Positions 15,028-24,006 of a stretch of DNA of 64,000 nucleotides are shown here, one piece after another. Source of the stretch: a virus; IMG/VR virus record IMGVR_UViG_3300028416_000004, positions 124,001 to 188,000 of that record, one strand, 5' to 3'. The notes below the pieces were generated by a model. That model saw nothing but the letters and a program-made list of their open reading frames with translations, was not told the origin of the DNA and made no database searches. The number at the start of each line of letters is the position of its first letter. The first letter of the stretch is position 1. Position numbers and translations under genes: made by a program.

Positions 15028-16503
15028 TTAATATTTTTTAAACTCAAATTTAGCTTTTCCACAATCCCATATTCTATCATAACCTAATTCTTGCATCATT
15101 TGCCATTCTGTTTTATTTTTATCATATATTTCTGGGAATTTTTTTGATATTTTATTTTTTCCAAATAAAAATTTATGAAATCTATTATATTTTGAAACTT
15201 TAGAATTATAATATGTGTAATCTGGATTTATTACTTTTTTCAATTTGAAATCATTTTTAGCATAAACATTATTTTCTTTATCAAAATTCCATCTTAAGTC
15301 TAAAAAAGTAAAAAGATTATTAAATTCATAATTATTTGAAATAAAATAAATAAATTTAGAAAATATTCCAACTACATTATAATTAATATCTGAAGCAAAT
15401 CTTTTTATTTCATAATTTTCATCTTTTATTTTTGAAACCATATTTCTTTTGTTAGATAAAGTAATAACAGAAACTAATTTACCTTCATATAAAGCTCCTA
15501 GTTTTATTTCACTTTTATCATTGCCTTGTATATGATTTTTTTCTAAAAAAATCCCTTTTTCTTTTGATGTTATCTCTTTTATAATACATTTTCTAGCAAA
15601 AATCGATGGCTTATTTTTAGTTTTTAAGATATTTTTTATTTTCTCTTTTACAATATTATTTTTCAAAAACCATTCATCTTCAAAAATATGAATTAATTTA
15701 TAGCCTTTTTTAAAACATATTTCAGATTTACTTAAATGAAAATTTCTATTTTTTTTGCCATAATTTTCTGAATGATAAAGATTTCCATTGAATTCTATAC
15801 AAATTTTTTTGTCTGGTATTATTATATCTATTTCCATACCATTAAAAATTTTTCTATTGTTTTTTAATATTTTTAAATTTAAGTCATTTTCTAAAAAATA
15901 TTTTAATTCTAATTCTGGTTTTGAAACAAAAGTTTTTTCTATTTTTTGAGAAGCTTTTTTTAAAATTTCACCTGCTTTATCTTTAAAAGAACTACTTGCA
16001 TATTGTTCTTTTGGAAATCTTAATTTATATGTTTCAAGGTTTAAATTGTGTTTTTTTAAATGTGTATTTGTTAAATATCTTACTTTTTTATTACATATTT
16101 TACAAGTAACAAAATTACCTTCTTTTATAGTTTCTAAATTTTTTTCTTTATTTTTTATAAAAGTTTTAAATTTTATAGATTCTTCTGGGAAATCTTTTAA
16201 ATATTCTTCGATGTTTTTGTTGTGCACTTTCTTTAAATGTAAAGTATATTGTCCACTTGAATTTTCTATATCTAATGTGTTCCAATTACAATATTTACAT
16301 TTGAATTTATTTTTTTCTTCCTTTTCTATTAAATCAAAATATTTAAAATGCCAATATTCTCCTTTTTCTTTTAAATATTTCCTTCTTTTATAAGAAGATT
16401 CAACTTTGATAGATAGAGTTTTTAAATGATTAGTAATACAACCACTTTTATTTTCTATATCATTAAATTCTTTTTGTGTTATTTTGCAAATTAAAACTTT
16501 CAT
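15028..16503 (-). CDS. Free-standing homing endonuclease, Vsr-like (EDxHD type)
   Basis: A 491-residue lysine-rich protein. The N-terminal 160 residues hold zinc-finger-like units: CKYC with HLKKVH (about 69-94) and CKIC with HLKKHNLNLETYKLRFP (about 133-160), the latter resembling MucR-like DNA-binding motifs of phage nucleases. Residues about 190-290 form a Vsr/EDxHD-type nuclease core: MEIDIIIPDKKICIEFNG, NLYHSENYGKK and LIHIFEDEW. The C-terminal part (ALYEGKLVSVITLSNKRN, YEIKRFASDIN, LDLRWNFD) is the domain often found behind such nucleases. It probably cuts DNA lacking the insert and spreads beside the capsid gene. Its upstream box is a variant, TATTTAC. Confidence 0.75.
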   Translation of the reverse strand: MKVLICKITQKEFNDIENKSGCITNHLKTLSIKVESSYKRRKYLKEKGEYWHFKYFDLIEKEEKNKFKCKYCNWNTLDIENSSGQYTLHLKKVHNKNIEEYLKDFPEESIKFKTFIKNKEKNLETIKEGNFVTCKICNKKVRYLTNTHLKKHNLNLETYKLRFPKEQYASSSFKDKAGEILKKASQKIEKTFVSKPELELKYFLENDLNLKILKNNRKIFNGMEIDIIIPDKKICIEFNGNLYHSENYGKKNRNFHLSKSEICFKKGYKLIHIFEDEWFLKNNIVKEKIKNILKTKNKPSIFARKCIIKEITSKEKGIFLEKNHIQGNDKSEIKLGALYEGKLVSVITLSNKRNMVSKIKDENYEIKRFASDINYNVVGIFSKFIYFISNNYEFNNLFTFLDLRWNFDKENNVYAKNDFKLKKVINPDYTYYNSKVSKYNRFHKFLFGKNKISKKFPEIYDKNKTEWQMMQELGYDRIWDCGKAKFEFKKY

Positions 16504-16561
16504 ATTTGTAAATATAACTTAAAAAAGTCATAAAACCTAAATTAGGCATAAAATTTATAAC

Positions 16562-16592
16562 AAAAAAAAGAGGCTAACATTGTTAGCCTCTT
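16562..16592 (-). terminator. Terminator after major capsid gene
   Basis: Stem GAGGCTAAC (16570-16578) with GTTAGCCTC (16582-16590), loop ATT, followed on the minus strand by eight T. Confidence 0.9.
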
Positions 16593-16632
16593 AATTATTT
16601 CAAACTTACTTATAAAGTTTTAACTAATTATC

Positions 16633-18192
16633 TTAGTTATAAACTTGTTGGTAAGTGTTGATGTTATCGATTGAAATAACTCCGTAGAAACGGTTGTTAA
16701 CCATCTTCTTAGCGTAACGAGTCATAATTCCTTTTCTAGGAGTGAAATCGTTAGGGTCATAGATAGTTTGTGTTAATTGCAACGGAATGTACGGTGCATA
16801 AACATAACCAGCTTCTAAGAAAGTATCTCCTTTATGTCCACAAAGAACGATGTTTGCAGGCATATAAGGGTCTTTATAAACAACATATCTGTTTCCTAAG
16901 TTACCGATTTTCTCGATACCTAAGTTATATTTTTCAGCTTCTGGCTGAGCAGAACCATCTACGTGGAAGTATTCTAAATCATCAAAGATAGCACCAGCTT
17001 CAGCAGAACAGATAATCCAGTTAGCACCACCTCTTAAAGTAGCTTTGTGGATTTGAGCTGAAATTTCGTTTACTTTAGTGATTAAAGTTTGGTTCCAGTC
17101 TTTTTGAGTACCAAAGAAGTTTGCATTGTTTCTTAAACCAGCATAATCCCATCTAGCTTCGAACATTGCCCCATTGATAAGGTCTCTAATAATCTCTCTA
17201 TCGATTTCAGCAGCTACCTCTTCTGATAATAAAGCTGTCAATTCAGCTTCAGCATCAATACTGTGGTAAGCTTCTAAATCTTGAGCTAATTCTGGAGTCC
17301 AGTGAGCTCTCATTTTTCTTGTAATAGTATTTACTGTTACAGAAGAGAATCTAATTGTTAACTCACTCATTTCTGATTTAGCTTCTAAGTCATTGAATAC
17401 TTCATAAGCAGGAATAACAGTAAAGTCAGCTAATAATGAAGCATCAAAATCTGCACCATAAACACCAGCAGGTCTTACATCTAAAATAACTTTAGCTTGT
17501 TGACCAGAAAATTGGTCTTGACCCCAAGTTTGTAATTGAGAGTAATATTTAACGCTATCACCAGCAGCGAAAACTTCAGCTCCATCATATTCAACAGCTG
17601 TTACAGCAGAGAATCTTAAAGTTGAGCTTGATTGTTGTTTGTTAACATCAAATTGAGAACCTAAAGCAAAAGTAACTTCAACTAAACCATCAACAGTATT
17701 ACCTGAACCTAAAGTTTGTTGAGTACCATTTGCAGTTGCACCAGTTCCAAAAGAAGCAGCTTGACCTCTGTTGTCATAAAATCTTTCGTAAGCAGAATTT
17801 CCATCAAAAGTTGAACCAGCTTGACCGTTTGCTGTATTAGCAGGAGCAACTTTATCAGTTGATACTCTAGCATCCATATAGAATAACAATCCTGAAGGAA
17901 GTGCTAATGGTTGTACAGATACGATTTCGTTTGCCAATAATCTAGAGAAAATTCTTCTAACCATTGGGAATGCTACAGTGTCAAAACGACCTGCAGATGA
18001 ATCAAGTGTCACCTCATTTAACATGTGAGACGCTTGGTTTTCTAATAATTGAGCAATGTTTGATTTTTTTGCACCGTTAAGACCTTCTAAAAGTCCTGAC
18101 TTGTCCCAGTTTCCAACGATTTCTCTTCTTTGTTCTGAAAGACTTCTTAAGTTTGTTAAACCAACATTACCGCTGTTTAATAATTCACTCAT
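16633..18192 (-). CDS. 23: Major capsid protein (T4 gp23-like)
   Basis: A 519-residue capsid protein matching T4 gp23 (521 residues) in length and landmarks. The N-terminal region up to about residue 60 would be the protease-removed propeptide. Then come FDTVAFPMVRRIFSRLLANE and VSVQPLALPSGLLFYMD, the best conserved part of gp23 proteins. The C-terminal half includes MRAHWTPELAQDLEAYHSID, ANWIICSAEAGAIFDDLEYF, and the final PRKGIMTRYAKKMVNNRFYG. It forms the capsid hexamers. Codon use is noticeably richer in G and C than in neighbours, as expected for the most highly expressed late gene. The scaffold gene is 29 bases upstream. Confidence 0.96.
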   Translation of the reverse strand: MSELLNSGNVGLTNLRSLSEQRREIVGNWDKSGLLEGLNGAKKSNIAQLLENQASHMLNEVTLDSSAGRFDTVAFPMVRRIFSRLLANEIVSVQPLALPSGLLFYMDARVSTDKVAPANTANGQAGSTFDGNSAYERFYDNRGQAASFGTGATANGTQQTLGSGNTVDGLVEVTFALGSQFDVNKQQSSSTLRFSAVTAVEYDGAEVFAAGDSVKYYSQLQTWGQDQFSGQQAKVILDVRPAGVYGADFDASLLADFTVIPAYEVFNDLEAKSEMSELTIRFSSVTVNTITRKMRAHWTPELAQDLEAYHSIDAEAELTALLSEEVAAEIDREIIRDLINGAMFEARWDYAGLRNNANFFGTQKDWNQTLITKVNEISAQIHKATLRGGANWIICSAEAGAIFDDLEYFHVDGSAQPEAEKYNLGIEKIGNLGNRYVVYKDPYMPANIVLCGHKGDTFLEAGYVYAPYIPLQLTQTIYDPNDFTPRKGIMTRYAKKMVNNRFYGVISIDNINTYQQVYN

Positions 18193-18221
18193 TTTTTTTC
18201 TTTTTTTTTTAATTAAGTTTG

Positions 18222-19658
18222 TTAAGAATTCAAGGTTTTATTAATACCAGCAAGAAGTTTCATTCTAGCAACTTCTTTATTCTCGTATAATGCTTCTGTT
18301 TTAGTAACAGGAGTAATAGACGGGCTAGTAGACTTTAATTTGCTTTTTAATTGTTCAGTTTTTTCATTTGATAAATTAGTACTTTCACTAATAATTTTGT
18401 TGTAAAGCGTTTTAGCTTCTTCGACAGTATTTGTCTCATCAAAATTTTCAGCAATTTTAACTTTTTCATCATTTGTCAAACCTCCCTTTGAGAACAATTT
18501 GTTAACATATGCTAACTTTGCATTAAAAGTTTGAACCTCGTTAATTTGTTTTCTAAGTACTTTGAAAGATTCTTTGTACTCTTTTAGGGATTCTTTTAAA
18601 CTTTCGTTTTCCTCTGTGAGCTCAGCTATTTTAGCTTCATTATGAGCGTTATTTTCGTGTAAAGGAGCTATTGGTGAATGGTGTCCTTGTGCTTTTGTTT
18701 TGTTCCCAAAAGCTCTTTGAACTCCATGTCCGACTCCCATAACTTCTTCTAATTCTTCTTCAGTTTCGATATCTAAAATATCTTCATCACCTTCTTCATT
18801 ATCTTTTGGTAAAATACCTGCTAAAATGTCTTCAATTTCTTTTTCAGAAACTTCTTCATCTTCATCTACCACTTCAATTTCTTCTAAGTATTCTTCAGAA
18901 ACTACTTCTTCTTCTGTTTCAGGAGCTTCTGTAGCTTCATCATCAGTTATCTCTATTTCAACTTCACCTTCAGCTGCTGGATTTTCTTCTGATTTTTCAC
19001 TTGCCACTTCTTCTTCTTCTTGAGCTGCTTCTATATTTTCTTGTGGTTGTTCTAATTTAGAAAGAATTGCATCTAATTTTGAACTTAATTGTTCGATAGC
19101 AGATTTAGTAGGAACTTCTACTGTTTGAGAATCTTCTTCAGTATCTAAATCTCCTTCTACTGGAGCTTCTTCTACTGGAGCTTCTTCTACTGGAGCTTCT
19201 TCTACTGGTGCTTCTTCTACTGGTGCTTCTTCTATTTCTTCTTCAAAAAGATTTACTTCAAACAATTCTTCATCCTCATCTTCATCATCTTCTTCAGATT
19301 CAAATTCTTCTTTTTCTGTTTCATCTTCTTCTTTAGATTCGATTTCTTCTTCAGAATCAATTCCTTCCTCTTCTTCGTCAGTAGGTATAATGTTTAAATC
19401 GTCTTCCTCTGCATCTACTTTAATAGAAGTTACTCCATCTTCAACGCTAACTGAAATATCAGCATCTCCAACTTCAATTTCAACACCTTCTTCGATAGTT
19501 TTATTTTCTAACTCCTCAAGAGCTTTTTTTACAGCCTCGTTCATTTTTGCAATAGTAGATTCTTCAACTACTTTTTTTGCACTGTTAATCGCTGCTTGTT
19601 CTATTTCTCTAGTTTCTAATAAAGCTTTTTCTAGAGATGTTTTGCTTTTTTCTGACAT
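18222..19658 (-). CDS. 22: Prohead scaffolding core protein (T4 gp22-like)
   Basis: A 478-residue, very acidic protein between the protease and the capsid gene, the position of T4 gene 22. Residues about 60-310 are dominated by glutamate, aspartate and serine, with a five-fold EEAPV repeat near 145-170. The C-terminal 150 residues form coiled coils (EENESLKESLKEYKESFKVL) and end in FNAKLAYVNKLFSKGGLTND, then NKEVARMKLLAGINKTL, the pattern typical of T4-related scaffold proteins. It would assemble inside the prohead and be degraded by the gp21-like protease. It is nearly twice as long as T4 gp22 (269), mostly from the acidic insert. Confidence 0.85.
   Translation of the reverse strand: MSEKSKTSLEKALLETREIEQAAINSAKKVVEESTIAKMNEAVKKALEELENKTIEEGVEIEVGDADISVSVEDGVTSIKVDAEEDDLNIIPTDEEEEGIDSEEEIESKEEDETEKEEFESEEDDEDEDEELFEVNLFEEEIEEAPVEEAPVEEAPVEEAPVEEAPVEGDLDTEEDSQTVEVPTKSAIEQLSSKLDAILSKLEQPQENIEAAQEEEEVASEKSEENPAAEGEVEIEITDDEATEAPETEEEVVSEEYLEEIEVVDEDEEVSEKEIEDILAGILPKDNEEGDEDILDIETEEELEEVMGVGHGVQRAFGNKTKAQGHHSPIAPLHENNAHNEAKIAELTEENESLKESLKEYKESFKVLRKQINEVQTFNAKLAYVNKLFSKGGLTNDEKVKIAENFDETNTVEEAKTLYNKIISESTNLSNEKTEQLKSKLKSTSPSITPVTKTEALYENKEVARMKLLAGINKTLNS
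19154..19233 (-). repeat. 15-base tandem repeat in scaffold gene
   Basis: Five near-identical 15-base units coding for Glu-Glu-Ala-Pro-Val, differing by a single wobble change (GGA/GGT in the plus-strand reading). Recent tandem duplication is likely. Confidence 0.9.
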
Positions 19659-19692
19659 TTTATTTTTTTTTACTTAAATGAAAGGTTTACGG

Positions 19693-19699
19693 ATAAATA
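19693..19699 (-). promoter_or_regulatory. TATTTAT late-promoter-like element
   Basis: Sense-strand TATTTAT 34 bases before the scaffold start; probably serves scaffold and capsid genes together, because none is seen directly before the capsid gene. Confidence 0.55.
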
Positions 19700-19730
19700 G
19701 TTTATAAAAAATTAAATTCCATTTAAAATG

Positions 19731-20375
19731 TTATTTTTTCCAAAAATCTTTTTTAGAAACTTTGAATAATTCTTTCATTGAATCATTAAAAGTATTCAAT
19801 TCATTTGGTTTTAATATTTTTGAACTATTACCATCTAATTTAGTCATCCCCCAGCTTTTTGACTCTTTAAATAAGTATGCACCAGGAGTAGAAGGAGAAG
19901 AAACAAAGTCGAAACCTATAAGTTCAAAATCTTCTTGAACAACATCGAGTCCATTTTTATTTTTTACAGAACCAACACCTCTTGAAGATATACCTAGCAT
20001 AACTCCACTTTTCAACAATCCTTTTAAAATGTTTCCAGAAGGAGTATCAAGTAATTTTACTTTACCCATTAAAGTTTCACCTTCCCACCACATTTCAGTA
20101 ACCATATGAGAAACATTAGACAAACTAACTACAGCACTATCTGGATGGTCTAATTCTCCAGTAGCTCTATTTTCTTTTACTGCTTCCTCATATTTTTTAG
20201 CTTCTCTTTTTAAAATATCTAATGGATAAACTCTTCCATTTCTATTTTCAGTATTAGCCTTTTGAAGAATACCAGTCATAAAGATTGGTTGATTTTTTTC
20301 TTCAGCTTCCTTTATTAAGGTAGAGTCTACTTCAAAAGTATAAAACTCTGATATTACATATTTATCTAAACTCAT
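19731..20375 (-). CDS. 21: Prohead core protease (T4 gp21-like)
   Basis: A 214-residue serine protease of the gp21 type that degrades the scaffold and trims capsid propeptides. The substrate-strand region FMTGILQKANTENRNGRVYP is at about 33-51. The catalytic histidine lies in GELDHPDS (H77), and the serine in GISSRGVG (S130 or S131). The later FELIGFDFVSSPSTPGAYLF segment completes the fold. The length equals T4 gp21 (212 residues). It is directly upstream of the scaffold gene, as in T4, with a promoter-like element of its own. Confidence 0.93.
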   Translation of the reverse strand: MSLDKYVISEFYTFEVDSTLIKEAEEKNQPIFMTGILQKANTENRNGRVYPLDILKREAKKYEEAVKENRATGELDHPDSAVVSLSNVSHMVTEMWWEGETLMGKVKLLDTPSGNILKGLLKSGVMLGISSRGVGSVKNKNGLDVVQEDFELIGFDFVSSPSTPGAYLFKESKSWGMTKLDGNSSKILKPNELNTFNDSMKELFKVSKKDFWKK

Positions 20376-20408
20376 TTTTTTTTATTTATTATATAATAAT
20401 TAACATAT

Positions 20409-20415
20409 ATAAATA
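20409..20415 (-). promoter_or_regulatory. TATTTAT late-promoter-like element
   Basis: Sense-strand TATTTAT 33 bases before the protease start codon. Confidence 0.55.
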
Positions 20416-20522
20416 TGATGAAAAAAAGTTTATTAATTTTTAATTAAAAAACTTGTTTTAATTAAAAAAAAAATTTAAAATTGTAAAGTGTAGCAGAAAT
20501 AAATTATTGTATAACTTAAAAA

Positions 20523-21098
20523 ATGAGAGAATGTAATGAATTAACTTTAGAAGACAAACAAACAAAAAGGACTGGGAAAGAGATTAAAATAGATGGAAGT
20601 CTTTTTGGGAATGATAAAATAAAATTTAAAATAGGAACTTGTTTTCAAAAACAAAGCCCAGAAACTATATATATAGAATTAGGTTTTTGGATAGATATAA
20701 AAGAAAAATATTATCAACATGAATCTGATAAATATTCTTTTTTAGATTATGATTATGAGATTTCTAAAAAATTGAAAAATTATATTAGAAGTATATATAG
20801 AGAAGATTTAAAAAGTTTTTTGTCAAATAATAAAATATTTCCCGCATATTTAGAAAATATATATGTTTATGATTTTCCTGAAAATGTAAATTATAATAAC
20901 AAAAGAAGTTTTGTTTCTATAGAATTAAATTTACATACATTAAATATGGAAAGTTTTAATGATAAAAATTACCCCTTATCTGAAAAAGGAGATAATACTT
21001 TATTAAATGAAGCTTTAAAGGTTTGTGAAATTATATCTAATTCTGATTTATTAAAAGATAAAACTGAATTTAGTGTACATAAATCTAAGAAGGATTAA
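20523..21098 (+). CDS. Hypothetical plus-strand protein between protease and thioredoxin
   Basis: A 191-residue protein that I do not recognise. It is rich in lysine, tyrosine and asparagine and predicted alpha/beta, with segments TIYIELGFWIDIKEKYY and RSFVSIELNLHTLNME. There is no signal peptide, membrane segment or metal-binding cluster. It is isolated on the plus strand inside a minus-strand late region and ends at a bidirectional terminator, so it is probably an accessory gene with separate control. No TATTTAT element is present upstream, and the host-type promoter match is weak. Confidence 0.5.
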   Translation: MRECNELTLEDKQTKRTGKEIKIDGSLFGNDKIKFKIGTCFQKQSPETIYIELGFWIDIKEKYYQHESDKYSFLDYDYEISKKLKNYIRSIYREDLKSFLSNNKIFPAYLENIYVYDFPENVNYNNKRSFVSIELNLHTLNMESFNDKNYPLSEKGDNTLLNEALKVCEIISNSDLLKDKTEFSVHKSKKD

Positions 21099-21102
21099 AC
21101 AA

Positions 21103-21130
21103 AGAAAAGAGAGCATTGCTCTCTTTTTTT
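21103..21130. terminator. Bidirectional terminator between convergent genes
   Basis: Stem AAAGAGAGC (21106-21114) with GCTCTCTTT (21118-21126), loop ATT, between the ends of the plus gene (21098) and thioredoxin (21134). Confidence 0.85.
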
Positions 21131-21133
21131 ATG

Positions 21134-21451
21134 TTATAGTTTAGGTTCAATTTTGGATTTTATTTCTTCTTTACTTTTAATTCCTACTAATTTATCATAG
21201 ACTTCTCCATCTTTAAAAAAAAGCATTGTAGGTATATTTCTAACTCCATAATCTCTAGCTATATCAGAATATAAATCTACATTTACTTTACTGATTATTG
21301 CTTTGTCTGATAATTCATTATGAATCTCATCTATTACTGGCCCTATCATTTTACAAGGATTACACCATTCCGCCCAAAAATCTACTAAAACAGGTTTATT
21401 AGATTTTAAAACTAACTCTTCAAAATTTTCTTTTGTTAATTCTAGTGCCAT
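21134..21451 (-). CDS. trxA: Thioredoxin
   Basis: A 105-residue, single-domain thioredoxin with the active site WCNPCK at residues 29-34 (proline in place of the usual glycine at the third position, WCGPCK). The rest is canonical: VLVDFWAEWCNPCKMIGPVI, KVNVDLYSDIARDYGVRNIP with the cis-proline in NIPTMLFF. It would reduce disulfides in the host cytoplasm, for example to support ribonucleotide reductase or a phage polymerase. It has its own TATTTAT element and follows a bidirectional terminator. Confidence 0.95.
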   Translation of the reverse strand: MALELTKENFEELVLKSNKPVLVDFWAEWCNPCKMIGPVIDEIHNELSDKAIISKVNVDLYSDIARDYGVRNIPTMLFFKDGEVYDKLVGIKSKEEIKSKIEPKL

Positions 21452-21482
21452 ATTTATAATACATTTAATTTATATAAAGATA

Positions 21483-21489
21483 ATAAATA
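21483..21489 (-). promoter_or_regulatory. TATTTAT late-promoter-like element
   Basis: Sense-strand TATTTAT 31 bases before the thioredoxin start codon. Confidence 0.5.
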
Positions 21490-21513
21490 ATAATTTATAA
21501 AACAAATTATTAA

Positions 21514-21918
21514 TTATAAACCAGTACTTCCTTCTCCTTTTTTCCAACCTTGTTTAGCTCTGATTGCGAAAAGTAATTGTCCCATTCTTTTTTTGTTTTT
21601 TTCTGGTACTTTTTTATCTTCTTCTTGAAATTTATCATTTTCTTTTTTAAGTTTTGCAACTTCTTTTTTAAGTTCTGAAATTGTCATATCTGAAAATTCA
21701 CCTGTACTTTTTATTTCAACATCACTTTCGAAAGATTCATTTTTATTTTGTTTATCCATCTCTATTGCAGATTCAATATTTTCTATCTCTTCTGGAGTTA
21801 ATTTAATTCCATTCATTTGTTCGATAGTTTTTAAAATATTTTCACTTTCTTTGAGATTTTTGAAAACATTAATTTCCTCTAATATAATTTCTCTTAGTCT
21901 GTTTTTGTTGATTTTCAT
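21514..21918 (-). CDS. Helical acidic protein with LxxIIxEE N-terminus
   Basis: A 134-residue, highly charged helical protein. It opens with MKINKNRLREIILEEINVF, a pattern shared with two other proteins of this window (26915 and 27504 genes). A coiled coil follows (MTISELKKEVAKLKKENDKF) and the C-terminus is basic (KKRMGQLLFAIRAKQGWKKG). Proteins with this opening are frequent near head genes of large myoviruses; I infer a prohead core or internal head protein. It lies five bases downstream of the next minus-strand gene, so the two are co-transcribed. Confidence 0.5.
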   Translation of the reverse strand: MKINKNRLREIILEEINVFKNLKESENILKTIEQMNGIKLTPEEIENIESAIEMDKQNKNESFESDVEIKSTGEFSDMTISELKKEVAKLKKENDKFQEEDKKVPEKNKKRMGQLLFAIRAKQGWKKGEGSTGL

Positions 21919-21923
21919 AACTA

Positions 21924-22736
21924 TTAAATTTGGTTTAATATATCATTTATTTCAGCACAATTTATAATAATTTCATCAACATTTTTAGAATTTATTTCTT
22001 CAATAGATTCTAATTTGTTTTTAAAATTCTCTAAAAAACTTTCACCCTCTTCCAGAATAATACCATCAATTAAAGAAAGACTTTCACTTTTTAAATCATT
22101 AGCATATTTTATTTTTATATCATCAGAAGAAATTAATACTTTAAATAATTTTTTGTCAGATTCATTTAAATGTCTATACCTTTTATTAAAATTACTTACA
22201 GCATGTTCATTTACATATCTCCAAGATAAAAATTTAGGCATATCATTCAAATCTTCTTCTAATTTATTTTCATTAGAAACATTTCTTTGTAAATGAGATA
22301 AAATATGCTCATAAGATTCATGAGATTTATTTATGTTTGAAAAAGATAAGTTACTTCTCGATTCAATTAAAGTATGAATTGATTCATATAATTCATCATA
22401 TCCATTAGAAGCAGATACGAAGTGTTCATCTAAGATTTCTTTTCTTAATTTTTTGTTTACTTCTAATAACTTATTCCAATCTAACTTTTCAGATAGAGAA
22501 AGATTTTCATTTATATATCTCTCAGCTAATCTCTCATTTTCAAAGTGTCCTTTTGTAAGATTTTCAAAAATCATATATTGAACTCTTAAAATAGGTTCTT
22601 CTTTTAATTTTTTAATAAATTTATTTAAAGAGTTTTTATTATTAGAATCTTTATTCGATTCATTTACCAACTCTCTACAAGATAATTTGTATACAGTATC
22701 TCTTAAAGCACCAAAATTTAAGCTAATTTTTTCCAT
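21924..22736 (-). CDS. Hypothetical helical head-associated protein
   Basis: A 270-residue, mostly helical and acidic protein, MEKISLNFGALRDTVYKLSC at the start. It has repeated short helices rich in leucine, glutamate and asparagine (LRVQYMIFENLTKGHFENER, MPKFLSWRYVNEHAVSNF) and no signal or membrane segment. The family is not recognised. Being co-transcribed with the LxxIIxEE-type gene and lying in the head-gene region, it is likely a head assembly or internal protein. Confidence 0.5.
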   Translation of the reverse strand: MEKISLNFGALRDTVYKLSCRELVNESNKDSNNKNSLNKFIKKLKEEPILRVQYMIFENLTKGHFENERLAERYINENLSLSEKLDWNKLLEVNKKLRKEILDEHFVSASNGYDELYESIHTLIESRSNLSFSNINKSHESYEHILSHLQRNVSNENKLEEDLNDMPKFLSWRYVNEHAVSNFNKRYRHLNESDKKLFKVLISSDDIKIKYANDLKSESLSLIDGIILEEGESFLENFKNKLESIEEINSKNVDEIIINCAEINDILNQI

Positions 22737-22752
22737 TTTATATATTTTTTAA

Positions 22753-22759
22753 ATAAATA
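22753..22759 (-). promoter_or_regulatory. TATTTAT late-promoter-like element
   Basis: Sense-strand TATTTAT 16 bases before the start at 22736. Confidence 0.5.
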
Positions 22760-22770
22760 TGAAAGAAATT

Positions 22771-24003
22771 TTAATTTACAGCTACTTCACTTTTTTCTTT
22801 GTGTAATTTCAAATAGCTTTCAACTCTACTTTTCGTTACATTTTTCAAGTCATATTTTTCTTTTACGAAATTATGTAGATTTTCTGAAATTCTTTTTACT
22901 TCTTCTGGGTTGTTAATAAGTTTTTTGATATTTTTATACCAATCTTTATGATTTCTATTATCTTTAACTAAGAAACCATTTTCACCATCTTCAATTAATT
23001 CTTTGTAAACCCCAAAATCTTGAGCAATTAAAACTTTTTTTGTCATTCCAGCCTCAATTATTTTAAGTTCAGATTTGACTTCATTAAATTTATTATGAAC
23101 TAAAGGAGCTAAACAAACATCACAAAAACTATAATGTTTACCATATTGAGTTAATGGCAAAGTCCATCTTCTAACATAATTCAATTTAGAATAATCTTCT
23201 GGATATTTTTCATTTTTAAATTCACTTAAAAACTTTCTATAATCTTCATCAACTATTTTGTAATCACTTGTAAAAATTTTTTCAAAACGATTCCAAACAC
23301 TTTCTTCTGGTTTTATTTTTCTTGTCTTTTTTTGACCAGTTTGTTGATTAATTTCTGTAATGTGACCTCTAGTATCAAAACCACATAAAATAATTTGATA
23401 TTTATCTTTTAAAGAATCGTCTGAATTTAATTTTGCCATAGAAGTTTCCATTAACTTCAAATCTTCTAAATGAGATGAACCACCAATCCAAGAAACTCTA
23501 AGTTTATCAAATTTTTCGGCTGTCTCATCTTGTTTCCACATTTTATGTTCTGAATCAATAGCATTAGGCATAACAATCACATTTTTGTTATATTTAGCTA
23601 TTTCTTTAGCAAAAATATCTGTTGTAGTTGTTACATAATCAGATTTTTTGATAGTTTTAATAATTTTTTCCTCTATATTTTCACTTTTTGCAGCATGATA
23701 CATAGGATGTGTAGTTGGAGGAGACCAATAATCATCAATATCCATAATCATAGTTACACCAGCAGATTTTAAGGTATCAAAAATTTCATCAATTCTTTCT
23801 ATTGGTCCAAAGTGTCTATGAAAGTGTATGATATCATATTTTTTTAAAGATTCTAAATCATTAAAATTAGGACTTAAATCAATTTTAACTTCAAAAGAGT
23901 CTTTATATTTTCTTTGAATTTCTTGTGCAGGCCAAATAGACCTAAAGTGCCCAACTCCAGCCAAATCTGAAGGTTGAAATAATATTTTTATTTTATCAGA
24001 CAT
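22771..24003 (-). CDS. Glycosyltransferase, GT-B fold (GT4-like)
   Basis: A 410-residue GT-B glycosyltransferase. The N-terminal domain begins KIKILFQPSDLAGVGHFRSI and contains YDIIHFHRHFGP and VTMIMDIDDYWSPPTTH. The C-terminal domain carries the donor-site region CDVCLAPLVHNKFNEVKSEL followed by KIIEAGMTKKVLIAQDFGVY and KELIEDGENGFLV, with the expected acidic residue of the EX7E-like motif. It probably transfers a sugar from a nucleotide donor to a phage structural protein or glycan. It sits between head-associated genes and starts 3 bases after the upstream gene, which favours a virion target. Confidence 0.85.
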   Translation of the reverse strand: MSDKIKILFQPSDLAGVGHFRSIWPAQEIQRKYKDSFEVKIDLSPNFNDLESLKKYDIIHFHRHFGPIERIDEIFDTLKSAGVTMIMDIDDYWSPPTTHPMYHAAKSENIEEKIIKTIKKSDYVTTTTDIFAKEIAKYNKNVIVMPNAIDSEHKMWKQDETAEKFDKLRVSWIGGSSHLEDLKLMETSMAKLNSDDSLKDKYQIILCGFDTRGHITEINQQTGQKKTRKIKPEESVWNRFEKIFTSDYKIVDEDYRKFLSEFKNEKYPEDYSKLNYVRRWTLPLTQYGKHYSFCDVCLAPLVHNKFNEVKSELKIIEAGMTKKVLIAQDFGVYKELIEDGENGFLVKDNRNHKDWYKNIKKLINNPEEVKRISENLHNFVKEKYDLKNVTKSRVESYLKLHKEKSEVAVN

Positions 24004-24006
24004 ATA

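Noticed and set aside
16046-16393. Phe/Leu/Cys-rich plus-strand frame that looks membrane-like
   Set aside because: Antisense of the lysine-rich homing endonuclease; apparent hydrophobicity comes from AAA/TTT complementarity.
19154-19233. CRISPR-like array
   Set aside because: Contiguous 15-base units without spacers, in frame within the scaffold gene.
18826-19677. Serine-rich plus-strand frames across the scaffold gene
   Set aside because: Antisense of the glutamate-rich scaffold coding sequence; TTC/TTCA runs read as serine and phenylalanine.
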